Shown here: positions 6,551-13,631 of the stretch, piece after piece
Layout: every line of letters starts with the position of its first letter
How positions within the stretch are numbered: position 1 is the stretch's first letter
Origin: JBBAFB01 sp041655595
Lineage (GTDB): Bacteria > Bacillota > DULZ01
DNA: 13,631 nucleotides
Direction of reading: 5' to 3'
NCBI GenBank assembly: GCA_041655595.1
Contig: JBBAFB010000055.1
Location: 1 to 13,631 of the forward strand
Made by a program: the position numbers and the translations under genes
Notes under the pieces: generated by a model
Database searches by the model: none
Seen by the model: the letters and a program-made list of their open reading frames with translations, nothing else
What the model was told of the DNA's origin: nothing

Positions 6551-8387
6551 TTGAGTTATGGCACTCTCCAGTCGCTCCCTTTGCTCTGAGGTAAGGTGGG
6601 GCTGAAACTGTCTCCGAATGCCTAGCCGGTTCTGGATCCTGCTTACTTTTCCATTGGGCTATTTCTCCTTCTTTTGCCCCAATTTGTTGCTGGTTAACGA
6701 CAAGCTGCTGTCCTATGGCGGCCAGCCCTTGATCCAAAAGCCTGGAGCAGCTTAAATAGGCTTGATCCACGATACCCTTTAAGTCTTCCCAGGTATATTC
6801 CCCAAAAAGATTTTGGCAAATACGGCTCAGTCCTTGTAAATCAAAGTCAGAAATTTTAAGTTCCTCCACCTCCTCCAGCCAAAGGTAAATATCTTTTAAA
6901 AGCTTCTCCTTTTCACTTTCAAAAAGAGTTGCCCATTTTTTTAGCTCAATATCATTCAAATCTGCCCTTTTGCGGGATTCCCCTAAATCCTTATCTGCCT
7001 CTTTATAGTCCAAATGGACCTTATCCAGCTTCTCAACGGTCTTCAAGACGGTCCCCAGCTTTAATCTATAATCCTCTGCCTCTCTCTTCCATAGATCAAA
7101 AGCAAAACCGGCTGCTTGATACTTGCCGGAAAATTCTTCCCGGGCTAGGGAATGATTAAAAAACTTGGCTTCTTCGGCAACTTGATCCAGCTCCTCTAAC
7201 CAATCCTGAATTTGGGTTTCCAAATCTAAAAGCCTTTCTTCCTCCCCATTAATTTTTTGCTTTAATGATCTTTCCGTGGCTATTCCCTTCTCCAGACTCT
7301 CTTTTTTAACCCCCTGCTGAATTTTTACCGTGGTATGCCTTTGCTCTAAATTTATCTTCTCCTGCTCTGCATCAAAAACAACATGCTTTTCCAGCTTGCT
7401 TTTTTCCTCTAATAACACAGTATTTTCCCTTTGCAATTCATCCTTTTGTAAAGCAAATCTATCCCTTGCTTCTTTAGATTCTGCTAACTGTTTTGCCAGC
7501 TCTTTTTCCTCGACATAGAAGCGGTATAGCTCCGTATGAATTTTTAAAAAACCCTCCGCCTTTTCTAATAGCACTAATTGATTGTAGTCGTTATACTGCC
7601 TGCACAGCCTTTGCAAAGCCTTTTGTTCCTTCATTAACTGCTCTATTTGCTGTTGCGTTTGATCCATATTTTCGATAGTCTCGGAAAGAGGTTTTAACTC
7701 CTCCTCACTTAGTCCGGGGAGAGATTCATTTAAAATCTCATAAATCACTGTGGGCTTGAAATCCTTGCTTAATTTTGGGCTTCGCAATTGAATCAATAAT
7801 TTAATCAGTTCCTCAAAATCAGCCATCTCTTCGAAACCAAAAATATGCTTATTGACTAAATGCATATATTCCTTGGCAGTCCGCACGACCTTGCCCCCAC
7901 CGGCCAGCCGGTTTTCCAGCTCAATTCTGGTTAAAGGAATTTTTTCAACCTTATCTAAACTGCCTTCCGACTTATATAGCAATAAATCCTTACCAATCCT
8001 GCGGTTATCCAAAATAATAAAGCCCCAAAAATCCAAAGGACTATTGCGTCTGGCTCTTAAGCCAATACCTGTGGTAAAATACTGCTCCAGACCCTTTCTC
8101 TTATACTCCAAAAACAGGTAGCCGGTTCGCTCATCTCGATCCACTACCCCTTTTTCCCCCAGCAGATAATCTTCCATCCTGCGGGCTCTAGAGCCAAAGG
8201 GATCTAGGCGATCAGGACTTTTTCTGCCATCTAAGAGTACGGGAATAAAACTTTGCATTGTTACCGATTTTCCCGAGCCATTATTACCCCTCAACAACAG
8301 CTTACCGTCGGCAAAATAAAATTCCTCTTCATCGTAATACCAAAAATTAAGCAGGCCTGCCCGATGCATCTGCCATTTATGGTTCAT
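6471..8387 (-). CDS. jetC: Wadjet type II subunit JetC, SMC-like ATPase, N-terminal part (frameshifted)
   Basis: The N-terminal half of the TIGR02680 SMC-like ATPase. The ATG at 8387 overlaps the jetB stop by 11 bases and is preceded by GGGGGAAGGAG, a strong site that couples the two genes. Walker A is GNNGSGKS at residues 34-41, with Gln45 in Q-loop-like context, followed by the family's LLDGRKSPDRLDPFGSRARR segment. Long heptad-rich coiled coil runs from about 225 to 470. Homologous sequence reaches the conserved DPEP (584-587). The ~50 residues after that, to the stop at 6471, are out-of-frame and have no family character. The C-terminal half continues in another frame from about 6612. The intact gene would encode roughly 1,350 residues, as is usual for TIGR02680. 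Confidence 0.87.
   Translation of the reverse strand: MNHKWQMHRAGLLNFWYYDEEEFYFADGKLLLRGNNGSGKSVTMQSFIPVLLDGRKSPDRLDPFGSRARRMEDYLLGEKGVVDRDERTGYLFLEYKRKGLEQYFTTGIGLRARRNSPLDFWGFIILDNRRIGKDLLLYKSEGSLDKVEKIPLTRIELENRLAGGGKVVRTAKEYMHLVNKHIFGFEEMADFEELIKLLIQLRSPKLSKDFKPTVIYEILNESLPGLSEEELKPLSETIENMDQTQQQIEQLMKEQKALQRLCRQYNDYNQLVLLEKAEGFLKIHTELYRFYVEEKELAKQLAESKEARDRFALQKDELQRENTVLLEEKSKLEKHVVFDAEQEKINLEQRHTTVKIQQGVKKESLEKGIATERSLKQKINGEEERLLDLETQIQDWLEELDQVAEEAKFFNHSLAREEFSGKYQAAGFAFDLWKREAEDYRLKLGTVLKTVEKLDKVHLDYKEADKDLGESRKRADLNDIELKKWATLFESEKEKLLKDIYLWLEEVEELKISDFDLQGLSRICQNLFGEYTWEDLKGIVDQAYLSCSRLLDQGLAAIGQQLVVNQQQIGAKEGEIAQWKSKQDPEPARHSETVSAPPYLRAKGATGECHNSNGYLGCFDRTRKTFKRCSPVRQNIDT
6600..6640 (-). 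other. Frameshift junction in jetC
   Basis: On the minus strand the N-terminal frame reads DPEPARH up to about 6618. The C-terminal frame becomes recognisable at QFQPHL from about 6610. The two frames differ by one base of extra length or two bases of loss (modulo 3). From memory of the family, about 20 residues normally separate the two motifs, so a deletion of about 55-65 bases (2 modulo 3) explains the junction better than a one-base insertion. No homopolymer or classic slippery heptamer is present. Confidence 0.7.
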
Positions 8388-9567
8388 TATCTCCTTCCCC
8401 CTTCTTGAGGTAATCCGCCGAATAGCTGCCTATAGTCCTGGCCAACAGAGGTTGTAAGGCTATTACTCCGGTGTGCTCATCAACCTCCGCCATTTGCCAA
8501 TCTACCAAGGTCGCTAACAGATCATCTACCAGTTCCTTTGGAGTAGCTTCGCGGTATTGCTTGCTCCAACCGGAGCTGTAAAGCTTGGCACATTGATCCA
8601 CCCAAAGAGCAAAATCTACCGGCGTTACACATAGGCTGCCATCATACTGCAAAGGAATATCCTCCCTCGCTTGTTCTTCCCTAACCACCTTAGCAAATTG
8701 CAAAACTATATCGCTAATAGCCCTGTTATCGGGAAAAAGAGTGTGGAGCATCCTTTTTTCTGCCACAGTCAATAAAGCTGTATTGCGAAATAACTCAAAT
8801 CTAAAATCAGTATATTTCTCCACATCCTCCCGGATTCGGTTACGAAAGTTTCTTAAATACAAAAAATCCGGATCATTACTACCTTTGCTATAGGCAACGG
8901 GGGTAAGAAAAAGTTGGCGATAAACCCTTTGCCTCCTTTTTACCCCGATTTGCTCCCCGGAAGTTAAATCATCAATCTCTAAAAAATCATTAATTGTATT
9001 AAAGCCCGTTAAATCCTTGGGAAAAGAACGTAAAAAGTATCTGGACACTAGGGGCACTTCATAAAGCACCTCACTACTTTCAAAAAAGCCAAAATCGCTG
9101 ATATCCCCATCAACGGTTTTAACCAAGTCCAGCTCCCCTGCAACTTGCAAGACTCTTACCAGGGATTTACGGTGTTCATAATGAGTCCAATCCAATTCCT
9201 GGTGAGAAGGATAAATGGTTTTCAGCTCTTCACAAAGATCGGATAAAAGAAATTGCTCATCAACACTTTTTCCTTCCAAAAAAGCCATGAAGGAGGCAAA
9301 AACAACATAATCCCTGGTGGTTAAAAAACCTTCCATCCCCATCCAAGGCTTTGGCTCTACAGGGAATTTTTCCAGCTTGATAAACTGCCGATGAACTATT
9401 AAGTTAAGGCCCATTTTATCCAGAAAAAACCCTTTAATTATACTTTCCCTACTACGGATTTGCTGATAAAGCTCCGGCTGTTTTTCCCTTAAAACCCAGA
9501 AGTTTTCTAATACATATTGGATACCTTCTTTTGCAATTTCATCAAAATCCCTCAGTCTAGCCTCCAC
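8377..9567 (-). CDS. jetB: Wadjet type II subunit JetB, DUF2398 (TIGR02678) protein
   Basis: A 396-residue soluble protein recognised as the DUF2398/TIGR02678 family, always found with DUF2397, TIGR02680 and DUF2399 genes. By analogy with type I Wadjet (MksE/JetB) it should be the KITE-like winged-helix subunit that bridges the SMC and the kleisin; this structural role is inferred. The start is GTG at 9567, supported by GGAGGAGG 4 bases upstream and by the 10-base gap to the jetA stop. Characteristic stretches are EGIQYVLENFWVLREKQPELY near the N-terminus, TRDYVVFASFMAFLE in the middle and DFRFELFRNTALL further on. The stop overlaps the jetC start by 11 bases, so translation of the two is coupled. 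No truncation is seen. Confidence 0.88.
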   Translation of the reverse strand: MEARLRDFDEIAKEGIQYVLENFWVLREKQPELYQQIRSRESIIKGFFLDKMGLNLIVHRQFIKLEKFPVEPKPWMGMEGFLTTRDYVVFASFMAFLEGKSVDEQFLLSDLCEELKTIYPSHQELDWTHYEHRKSLVRVLQVAGELDLVKTVDGDISDFGFFESSEVLYEVPLVSRYFLRSFPKDLTGFNTINDFLEIDDLTSGEQIGVKRRQRVYRQLFLTPVAYSKGSNDPDFLYLRNFRNRIREDVEKYTDFRFELFRNTALLTVAEKRMLHTLFPDNRAISDIVLQFAKVVREEQAREDIPLQYDGSLCVTPVDFALWVDQCAKLYSSGWSKQYREATPKELVDDLLATLVDWQMAEVDEHTGVIALQPLLARTIGSYSADYLKKGEGDNEP

Positions 9568-9577
9568 TTGCCTCCTC

Positions 9578-11053
9578 CTACTCTAAAAATTCAATGACAA
9601 AGTTGGGTAGCTTAAGATTACCATCATCCCAGTTAATGGTGATCATTTGTTCATCAAGTTTTGATAACTTAAATTTATGGCCCTTTTGGGTTTTACCTTC
9701 TCCCTTTTTGTTGCTCAGGCCTTTACTGATCCAGTTTAAGATAGTTTTTCTAAGGTACGGATCAGAGGTAGATAGCCTTTGTAAGATAACTTTTTTGTTT
9801 TCCAGAAGGGAATCAATCAACTTTTGTTCTGCTTCCTTCTCTCTCAAATATTCCTTCAGGGCTTCAGCCTTTTCCACCGGAAAGCTAACCACCGCTTGGG
9901 GCCTGGTTTTTTCTCGATAAGCACGTATCCTAGGATTTAGAATCACTTCTGAGGGCGGCACATCCCAAACCTCTTGGTAAATATCCTCTGTTACCTTTTC
10001 TTCTCCCCACAAATGACGGGTGTGAAAAAGGCCAAAAATTGAGGCAGACAAGAGGTGGGCCTCTGCCAAACTACTACAATCAGAAAAAATTTGGGCCAAA
10101 TGCTGATAATCTTTTTTGCGGCTTTTAAAATTATGATGCTTTTCTCCCAAACGCTGGGCAAAGCGAGTTAAGCGGCGAACGGTTTCATTGGTGATATTCT
10201 GCAAGTAAATAAGATCACTGTCTCGGCCTCCCTGACCCAAAAACCAAGACCTCAGGCCCTCCCATTGGTTAAGGTAACCAGCTTTTAGCTCCTCCGACGT
10301 AAAAACTTGTTCTAGCCTGGGAATACTTAAATAATGCTCAACCAAAATCTGACTTAATTTCTCGACCTTTTCAGGAGGAATATCCTGCAATACCCCTTCA
10401 ATTTTTAGAGATGTTCTTTGTAAGGCAGTCATAAAATTACGAAGATACTCGGTTAAGGCATCCTTATAAGCTATAAAAGCCTCCGTCACCAGCATATCTT
10501 CTATCTTTTCGCTTTCTAAATGAGCAAGGTAATCCGTTGCATTTTCTGTAAGTTTTTTAAAATAACTAAGGAGTTCATCCCAAAGATTATAGGCCTTCTC
10601 TATATTTGCTGCTGTTATTTCCAGATCCTTAATTTGAAGGATTGCCTCCAAAAGCTTGTCAAATAAATTTTTCTCTAGAGATCCTCCAAAGGAATCCCCT
10701 TTTCTCATCAAGGCCTGTATCATTCTCTCAAATTCGACAGTATAGGGGGTACATTGGTAGCGGAACTTTTTCTTCTTAAACTCCTGAATAGTAGTTACCT
10801 TACCCGTATCCTGCCGGGGAATTAAATTTTTCCACTCAACTAATTGATTTAAATCCTGCTCCAACTGCTCCTCCGTATAGCCAACAAAATAGTGCTTGTT
10901 CCTGAGATGTTCATAAATTTCTTCGGGAAATAAATAATATCTAAGTTTTTCATGCTGCAAATAAAAATAGCGCAAAATAGCCCGGTAGCGCCAAGTGTTT
11001 GTAGCATTTAAATAGCTGGCTTCCACTATAGGTTTTAGCAACTGCTCTTCCAT
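9578..11053 (-). CDS. jetA: Wadjet type II subunit JetA, DUF2397 (TIGR02677) protein
   Basis: First gene of the operon, a DUF2397/TIGR02677 protein. In the Wadjet complex JetA is the kleisin-like subunit that closes the SMC ring; this role is taken from the better-studied type I systems. Family-like sequence begins at EASYLNATNTWRYRAILRYFYLQHEKLRYYLFPEEIYEHLR. The C-terminus ends NLKLPNFVIEFLE. The open frame extends to an ATG at 11119, but that codon lies inside the predicted -10 box, so it cannot be the start. ATG 11053 (MEEQLLKPI, 491 residues) fits the family's usual N-terminus and has a weak GGATG before it. ATG 11068 (496 residues) is the alternative and lacks a ribosome binding site. 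The stop TAG is 10 bases before jetB. Confidence 0.85.
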   Translation of the reverse strand: MEEQLLKPIVEASYLNATNTWRYRAILRYFYLQHEKLRYYLFPEEIYEHLRNKHYFVGYTEEQLEQDLNQLVEWKNLIPRQDTGKVTTIQEFKKKKFRYQCTPYTVEFERMIQALMRKGDSFGGSLEKNLFDKLLEAILQIKDLEITAANIEKAYNLWDELLSYFKKLTENATDYLAHLESEKIEDMLVTEAFIAYKDALTEYLRNFMTALQRTSLKIEGVLQDIPPEKVEKLSQILVEHYLSIPRLEQVFTSEELKAGYLNQWEGLRSWFLGQGGRDSDLIYLQNITNETVRRLTRFAQRLGEKHHNFKSRKKDYQHLAQIFSDCSSLAEAHLLSASIFGLFHTRHLWGEEKVTEDIYQEVWDVPPSEVILNPRIRAYREKTRPQAVVSFPVEKAEALKEYLREKEAEQKLIDSLLENKKVILQRLSTSDPYLRKTILNWISKGLSNKKGEGKTQKGHKFKLSKLDEQMITINWDDGNLKLPNFVIEFLE

Positions 11054-11117
11054 ACAACATCCATCCATGTTTTTATTTTTTAAAGCCCAGTTTTTCCTCG
11101 GCTTCCCCGTTAACCAC

Positions 11118-11146
11118 ATTTTATCATATTACAGATAATAGACCAA
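11118..11146 (-). promoter_or_regulatory. Extended -10 promoter of the Wadjet operon
   Basis: On the minus strand TTGGTC (11141-11146) is followed after exactly 17 bases by TAAAAT (11118-11123), a 5/6 match to TATAAT. TG-A directly precedes it, giving an extended -10 (TGATAAAAT) that compensates for the weak -35. Transcription would start near 11111, leaving a leader of about 58 bases to the preferred jetA start. The promoter lies outside the intron, so the operon has its own expression. Confidence 0.6.
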
Positions 11147-11178
11147 CAACCCTTCCAGCTTGTCACTCCGCCCTGAAG

Positions 11179-11280
11179 TTACCTAGTTGATTTAAACCAA
11201 CTAACAGTAATAGCCCAAACCACTTTACCAGCGAAATCGTCTCCTGCTTGGGCAAAAAAGACGAGATGTTTTGAGAACAT
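11179..11280 (-). CDS. Unrecognised 33-residue ORF upstream of the Wadjet operon
   Basis: The reading frame starts at ATG 11280 with AAGGGG 7 bases upstream, a good ribosome binding site, and ends at TAA 11179-11181. The product begins MFSKHLVFFAQAGDD and has a hydrophobic middle (KVVWAITVSW). It could be a small membrane-associated peptide, the tail of a lost mobile-element gene, or chance. The AAGGGG and T-run can also be read as a weak terminator hairpin for the intron remnant (11281-11301), which lowers confidence. I do not recognise it. Confidence 0.3.
   Translation of the reverse strand: MFSKHLVFFAQAGDDFAGKVVWAITVSWFKSTR
11184..11203. promoter_or_regulatory. Near-perfect 20-base palindrome upstream of jetA
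   Basis: TAGTTGATTTAAACCAACTA is self-complementary at 9 of 10 pairs. It lies about 70-90 bases upstream of the predicted operon start site and partly within the small ORF. It may be an operator controlling the defence operon; no binding protein gene is visible in the window. Confidence 0.4.
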
Positions 11281-11340
11281 AAAAAAGCCCCTTGTAAGGC
11301 TAATAGCTGGAGCTAACTGGGTTCTGCAGGCCATACTTCT

Positions 11341-11805
11341 TTATAATGTATTCATTAACCTGTCATGATTTACTTTGTCAAAGAATTTCTCTAAGTCCAT
11401 GTCCACTACCTAATTATACCCTTCATTGATATATTCTTTGGCTTTCCTTGCCGTGTCGTGAGCACTTCTCTCCGGCCTGAACCCGTAGCTGTGCTCTGAG
11501 AAGCTTGGATCATATATCTTTGTTAGTACTTGGGCTATTGCTTGCTGAATTAATCTGTCTGTCACGGTTGGTATACCTAGCAGCCTAACACCGCCGTCAG
11601 GTTTCGGGATTTCGACTCTGCGTACCGGCATTGGTTGATAGGTCCCCATGAGAATTTCCTTTTGGATGGCAGGCCAGTTTTCGAGTAGGTATTCCCGTAG
11701 GTTTTGTACGGGCATTTTGTCTACTCCGTGGCTACCTTTATTCTGTTCTACCCTTTGAAGGGCTTGTAGCATATTTTCCCGTGACAGGATTTGTTTCAGT
11801 AGCAT
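11341..11805 (-). pseudogene. ltrA: Group II intron reverse transcriptase (LtrA-like), N-terminal fragment with nonsense codons
   Basis: The ATG at 11805 follows AAAGGGAG at 8 bases. The first 131 residues match the start of intron-encoded reverse transcriptases: QNKGSHGVDKMPV, then IPKPDGGVRLLGIPTVTDRLIQQA (RT1/RT2) and YGFRPERSAHDTA. An in-frame TAG at 11410-11412 interrupts GYN*VVDMDLEKFFD, where a Trp (TGG) is usual. Beyond it the RT3 motif VDMDLEKFFDKVNHDRLMNTL continues in frame to a TAA at 11341-11343, after which similarity ends. The catalytic YADD motif, maturase X domain and any endonuclease domain are absent. Two independent lesions, a nonsense change and a large deletion, make this a clear pseudogene. 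Confidence 0.9.
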
Positions 11806-11817
11806 TATTTTTCTCCC

Positions 11818-12640
11818 TTTACGTGAATAGCTGTTCTCTTTATGCCGGAAACCACTACACCCTCCCTAAAATTCCCCCACGGAATTCACCGTTTCCTCCT
11901 CTAGGTGAAGCCTTTTGTTTTCTGTGATCATTACAAATTTCCGAAGGCCAAGGGCTATTCTTTCTTAATTGTTCGGTCCTTCCGAATTGTACTGGCAACA
12001 ATTCGTACTATGACCTCTACTGACTTCTGATGGTTCAGCCGTTTATCGCTAATCGGGTTATGGAGAGTACTTCACATTTCCATCAGATCTCCCCGGGTAA
12101 GAATGTAATCTTTCCTTCCATCTATCCGCTTCATCTACTCTGTATCACCTTCGGCAGAATGGACTATGTTTTGGACCGCAAACTCATCCAATGATACCTG
12201 GCCTTATATGAAGTTCGTATCCCTCGGACCGGAAGTTTGCCGCTCGCTTCCTTCAGATTCTGCGTCACCACAAACACCCTTGTGTTAAGCTAATCTTACT
12301 TCTGCCTTCACATTTCGGGGCTTTCATCCTACAAATTACGCCCATGCCGGGCATACGGCTTGTCTCGGCGGTGTCAAAAGCCCCTGATTTTGACTATGTT
12401 TTACGTATTAACGACGCTTCGTCGGTCTTCACTTTCGTTCAACTTTATGGCACTCACCTGACTAATTTATTAGCCTTTTCCATTTGCGCTCAGCACCACA
12501 ACCTTTAATTGCAGCACCCAAAGGTGGTTTGAAATCTACACCTGAATGCTGATTCCGGAGGGCCCTCCCCCACCTCTTACAAAGCATGAATGTATTATGT
12601 TTTCTCCTTGCATTGTGATAATTCATTCTTCCGGACGCAC
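11818..12640 (-). ncRNA. Group II intron RNA, 5' domains
   Basis: This ~820-base stretch has no long reading frame on either strand. On the minus strand it carries segments familiar from group II intron domain I, for example GGAAGCGAGCGGCAAAC near 12250-12235 and the TATAAGGC element near 12210. It runs from the GTGCG 5' end to just upstream of the reverse transcriptase ribosome binding site. Subclass (probably chloroplast-like, CL) is a guess from style. Confidence 0.6.
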
Positions 12641-12702
12641 TTTGACACCTACATTGAAACTAAATCACATCGCCAACAACAAAAGACATTTCAGGATTCT
12701 AG

Positions 12703-12870
12703 CTTACCTATAAAGAATTGAAACCCTCAAATGGGGGGCAGACATTCGATACTGCCATGACCGGTGATGGAGTATTAGCCAACAAGGTAATAGTTAATGA
12801 ATTGTACGCCTCAGCTACAGATGATGGTTTTACGAAAATACGCCATGACGAAGTAGGGGTAGATGATTAG
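12703..12870 (+). pseudogene. Phage tail / minor structural protein fragment
   Basis: An in-frame stop at 12700-12702 precedes an open stretch. It reads TFDTAMTGDGVLANKVIVNEL and then YASATDDGFTKIRHDEVGVDD before TAG at 12868-12870. The style (GDGVLANKVIVNEL) is that of the C-terminal parts of phage tail endopeptidase or minor structural proteins. It has no start codon or ribosome binding site of its own. It lies in the same frame as the downstream fibre gene, so it may be the upstream part of one gene broken by a nonsense codon. Between 12641 and 12702 no frame can be assigned. Confidence 0.45.
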
Positions 12871-12903
12871 AACTTATCTGAAAGGATTATTCTTGGTTGG
12901 TGG

Positions 12904-13631
12904 ATGGATGGGATTATTAAAAGATTTGGGTTAAAGATATTTGCCAGTGATGGGCAGACGGTGTTACTTGATGACAAGGGGATTTTACAAACTTGGCAAG
13001 AGGGCAGGGCGGATAATGTGGATGAAGATTCTCCTTTGGTTTTGAGTGTTTATCTTCCACCGGAAACAAGGAGCATTAGGAGCGCCTTATTGAGGTTTAG
13101 GAGACAACCGTTTAGGGCTTATTCGACAGGGGCGGCTAGTGGGGGGGCATTTACAACACCATCAACAGGAGGTCATAGGCATAGGATGTTTAAATGGTTA
13201 GGGTGGAACGAGTCAGAAGTTGTTCTGCTCAAAGAAACAGTAGGGGCGGGCGAGCATTCTCATGATAGCGCTGGAACACATGATCATGGCGGCATTGCCC
13301 AATCAGGAGGTGACCCTCCGCATACCCACGTTATTTACCCACACGGTGCCCATCAACACCCAGCAGCAGGGCGGCACGGTCATGCGTCTACTACTGAGCA
13401 CTATCATAATGTGACTTTGCCGGATCATAGACACGCTGTTAGTGACCATGCTCATGCTGTAAATAACCATATACATGATATGGAATATGGTATCTACACA
13501 TCAACGCTACCTCTAAATGTAACGATTAAAGTAAACGGAGCAGACAGAACCAATGTTTTAGGTGGCCCTTTCAGTGCCGATCAGTCAAGCCTTAAAATTG
13601 CAAACTTTTTACAAGTTGGGCAATGGAATAC
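12904..13631 (+). CDS. Phage tail fibre-like protein with His-x-His repeats (C-terminus outside window)
   Basis: An open frame of 242 codons that runs off the window. The ATG at 12904 is the first available after the TAG at 12868, but has only weak AAAGGA 17 bases upstream, so the true gene may begin before the stop. After an N-terminal domain (FGLKIFASDGQTVLLDDKG, then VYLPPETRSIRSALLRFRRQPFRAYSTGAASGGA), residues 91-191 contain ten H-x-H motifs: HRH, HSH, HDH, HTH, HQH, HGH, HYH, HRH, HAH and HIH, mixed with Gly, Asp and Ala. In T4 gp37 similar motifs bind iron along a trimeric needle at the fibre tip. A receptor-binding or adhesive tail fibre role is inferred. It probably belongs to a prophage remnant that continues to the right. 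Confidence 0.7.
   Translation, partial: MDGIIKRFGLKIFASDGQTVLLDDKGILQTWQEGRADNVDEDSPLVLSVYLPPETRSIRSALLRFRRQPFRAYSTGAASGGAFTTPSTGGHRHRMFKWLGWNESEVVLLKETVGAGEHSHDSAGTHDHGGIAQSGGDPPHTHVIYPHGAHQHPAAGRHGHASTTEHYHNVTLPDHRHAVSDHAHAVNNHIHDMEYGIYTSTLPLNVTIKVNGADRTNVLGGPFSADQSSLKIANFLQVGQWN

Larger units (their letters stand above)
11341..12640 (-). mobile_element. Decayed group II intron, 3' half missing
   Basis: On the minus strand the element begins at 12640 with GTGCGTCC, the GUGYG 5' end typical of bacterial group II introns. About 830 bases of structured intron RNA follow, then a reverse transcriptase frame. Similarity to the reverse transcriptase stops near 11344. No domain V/VI sequence (the conserved AGC...GUU hairpin before the 3' end) can be found between there and the Wadjet operon, so the intron cannot splice or move on its own. 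It lies antisense to the phage tail gene at its 5' side. The left boundary is the end of recognisable sequence, not a proven junction. Confidence 0.7.

Noticed and set aside
6600..6640. Programmed ribosomal frameshifting in jetC
   Set aside because: No slippery heptamer, A-run or stop-adjacent shift site is seen on the minus strand here, and family sequence appears to be missing, so a deletion is more likely.
11281..11301. Intrinsic terminator (AGCC...GGCT followed by six T) on the minus strand
   Set aside because: Only four strong pairs plus two wobble pairs are possible, and the AAGGGG and T-run equally form a ribosome binding site and spacer for the small ORF. I could not decide, so it is not listed as a feature.
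11410..12870. Two in-frame TAG codons (11410-11412 and 12868-12870) as pyrrolysine recoding
   Set aside because: Pyrrolysine is confined to methylamine methyltransferases in known bacteria. The reverse transcriptase is also truncated, TAG is a normal stop for jetA and jetD, and decay of mobile DNA explains both.

Overview
The window looks like the chromosome of a Gram-positive clostridial bacterium, most plausibly a Peptococcaceae / Desulfotomaculum-type sulfate reducer. The basis is moderate AT-richness, strong AGGAGG/AAGGGG ribosome binding sites, a sigma-54 regulator with a near-perfect -24/-12 promoter, a DoxX/DoxD-type membrane protein, and a decayed group II intron beside a prophage tail gene. 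The lineage is inferred from gene style, not from a marker gene.

Left part (1-2950): a divergent pair. On the minus strand lies most of a GAF-GAF-AAA+ sigma-54 activator, whose C-terminus runs off the window. On the plus strand lies a single DoxX/DoxD-like four-helix membrane protein. The roughly 450-base region between them holds a textbook sigma-54 promoter for the membrane protein, a sigma-A-like promoter for the regulator with a palindrome filling its spacer, five copies of a GGTTAACACTT-type element, and two CCTAGG-centred palindromes. It reads as a self-contained regulatory circuit. The signal it senses cannot be read from the sequence.

Middle part (2953-11126): a minus-strand operon of DUF2397, DUF2398, TIGR02680 (SMC-like ATPase) and DUF2399 (Toprim) genes. 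This is the four-gene set of a type II Wadjet (JetABCD) anti-plasmid system, in which an SMC-type motor with kleisin- and KITE-like partners extrudes plasmid DNA and the Toprim subunit JetD cleaves it. An extended -10 promoter precedes jetA. The genes are tightly coupled: 10-base gap, 11-base overlap, and a JetD start just inside or after the JetC stop. The striking point is that jetC is split into two reading frames near 6600-6640, next to a conserved DPEP motif. Both ATPase halves are otherwise intact, so the system is either recently inactivated or makes a split SMC.

Right part (11180-13631): an unrecognised 33-codon ORF with a good ribosome binding site; a decayed group II intron on the minus strand (5' GTGCG end at 12640, reverse transcriptase broken by an in-frame TAG and truncated after motif RT3, no domain V); then, on the plus strand, remnants of a phage tail gene. 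The last of these is a 3'-open reading frame with ten His-x-His motifs, like the metal-binding tips of phage tail fibres. The intron is antisense to the phage gene. Its 3' half and the neighbouring phage DNA on that side are gone, so a deletion or replacement has joined this prophage scar to the defence operon.
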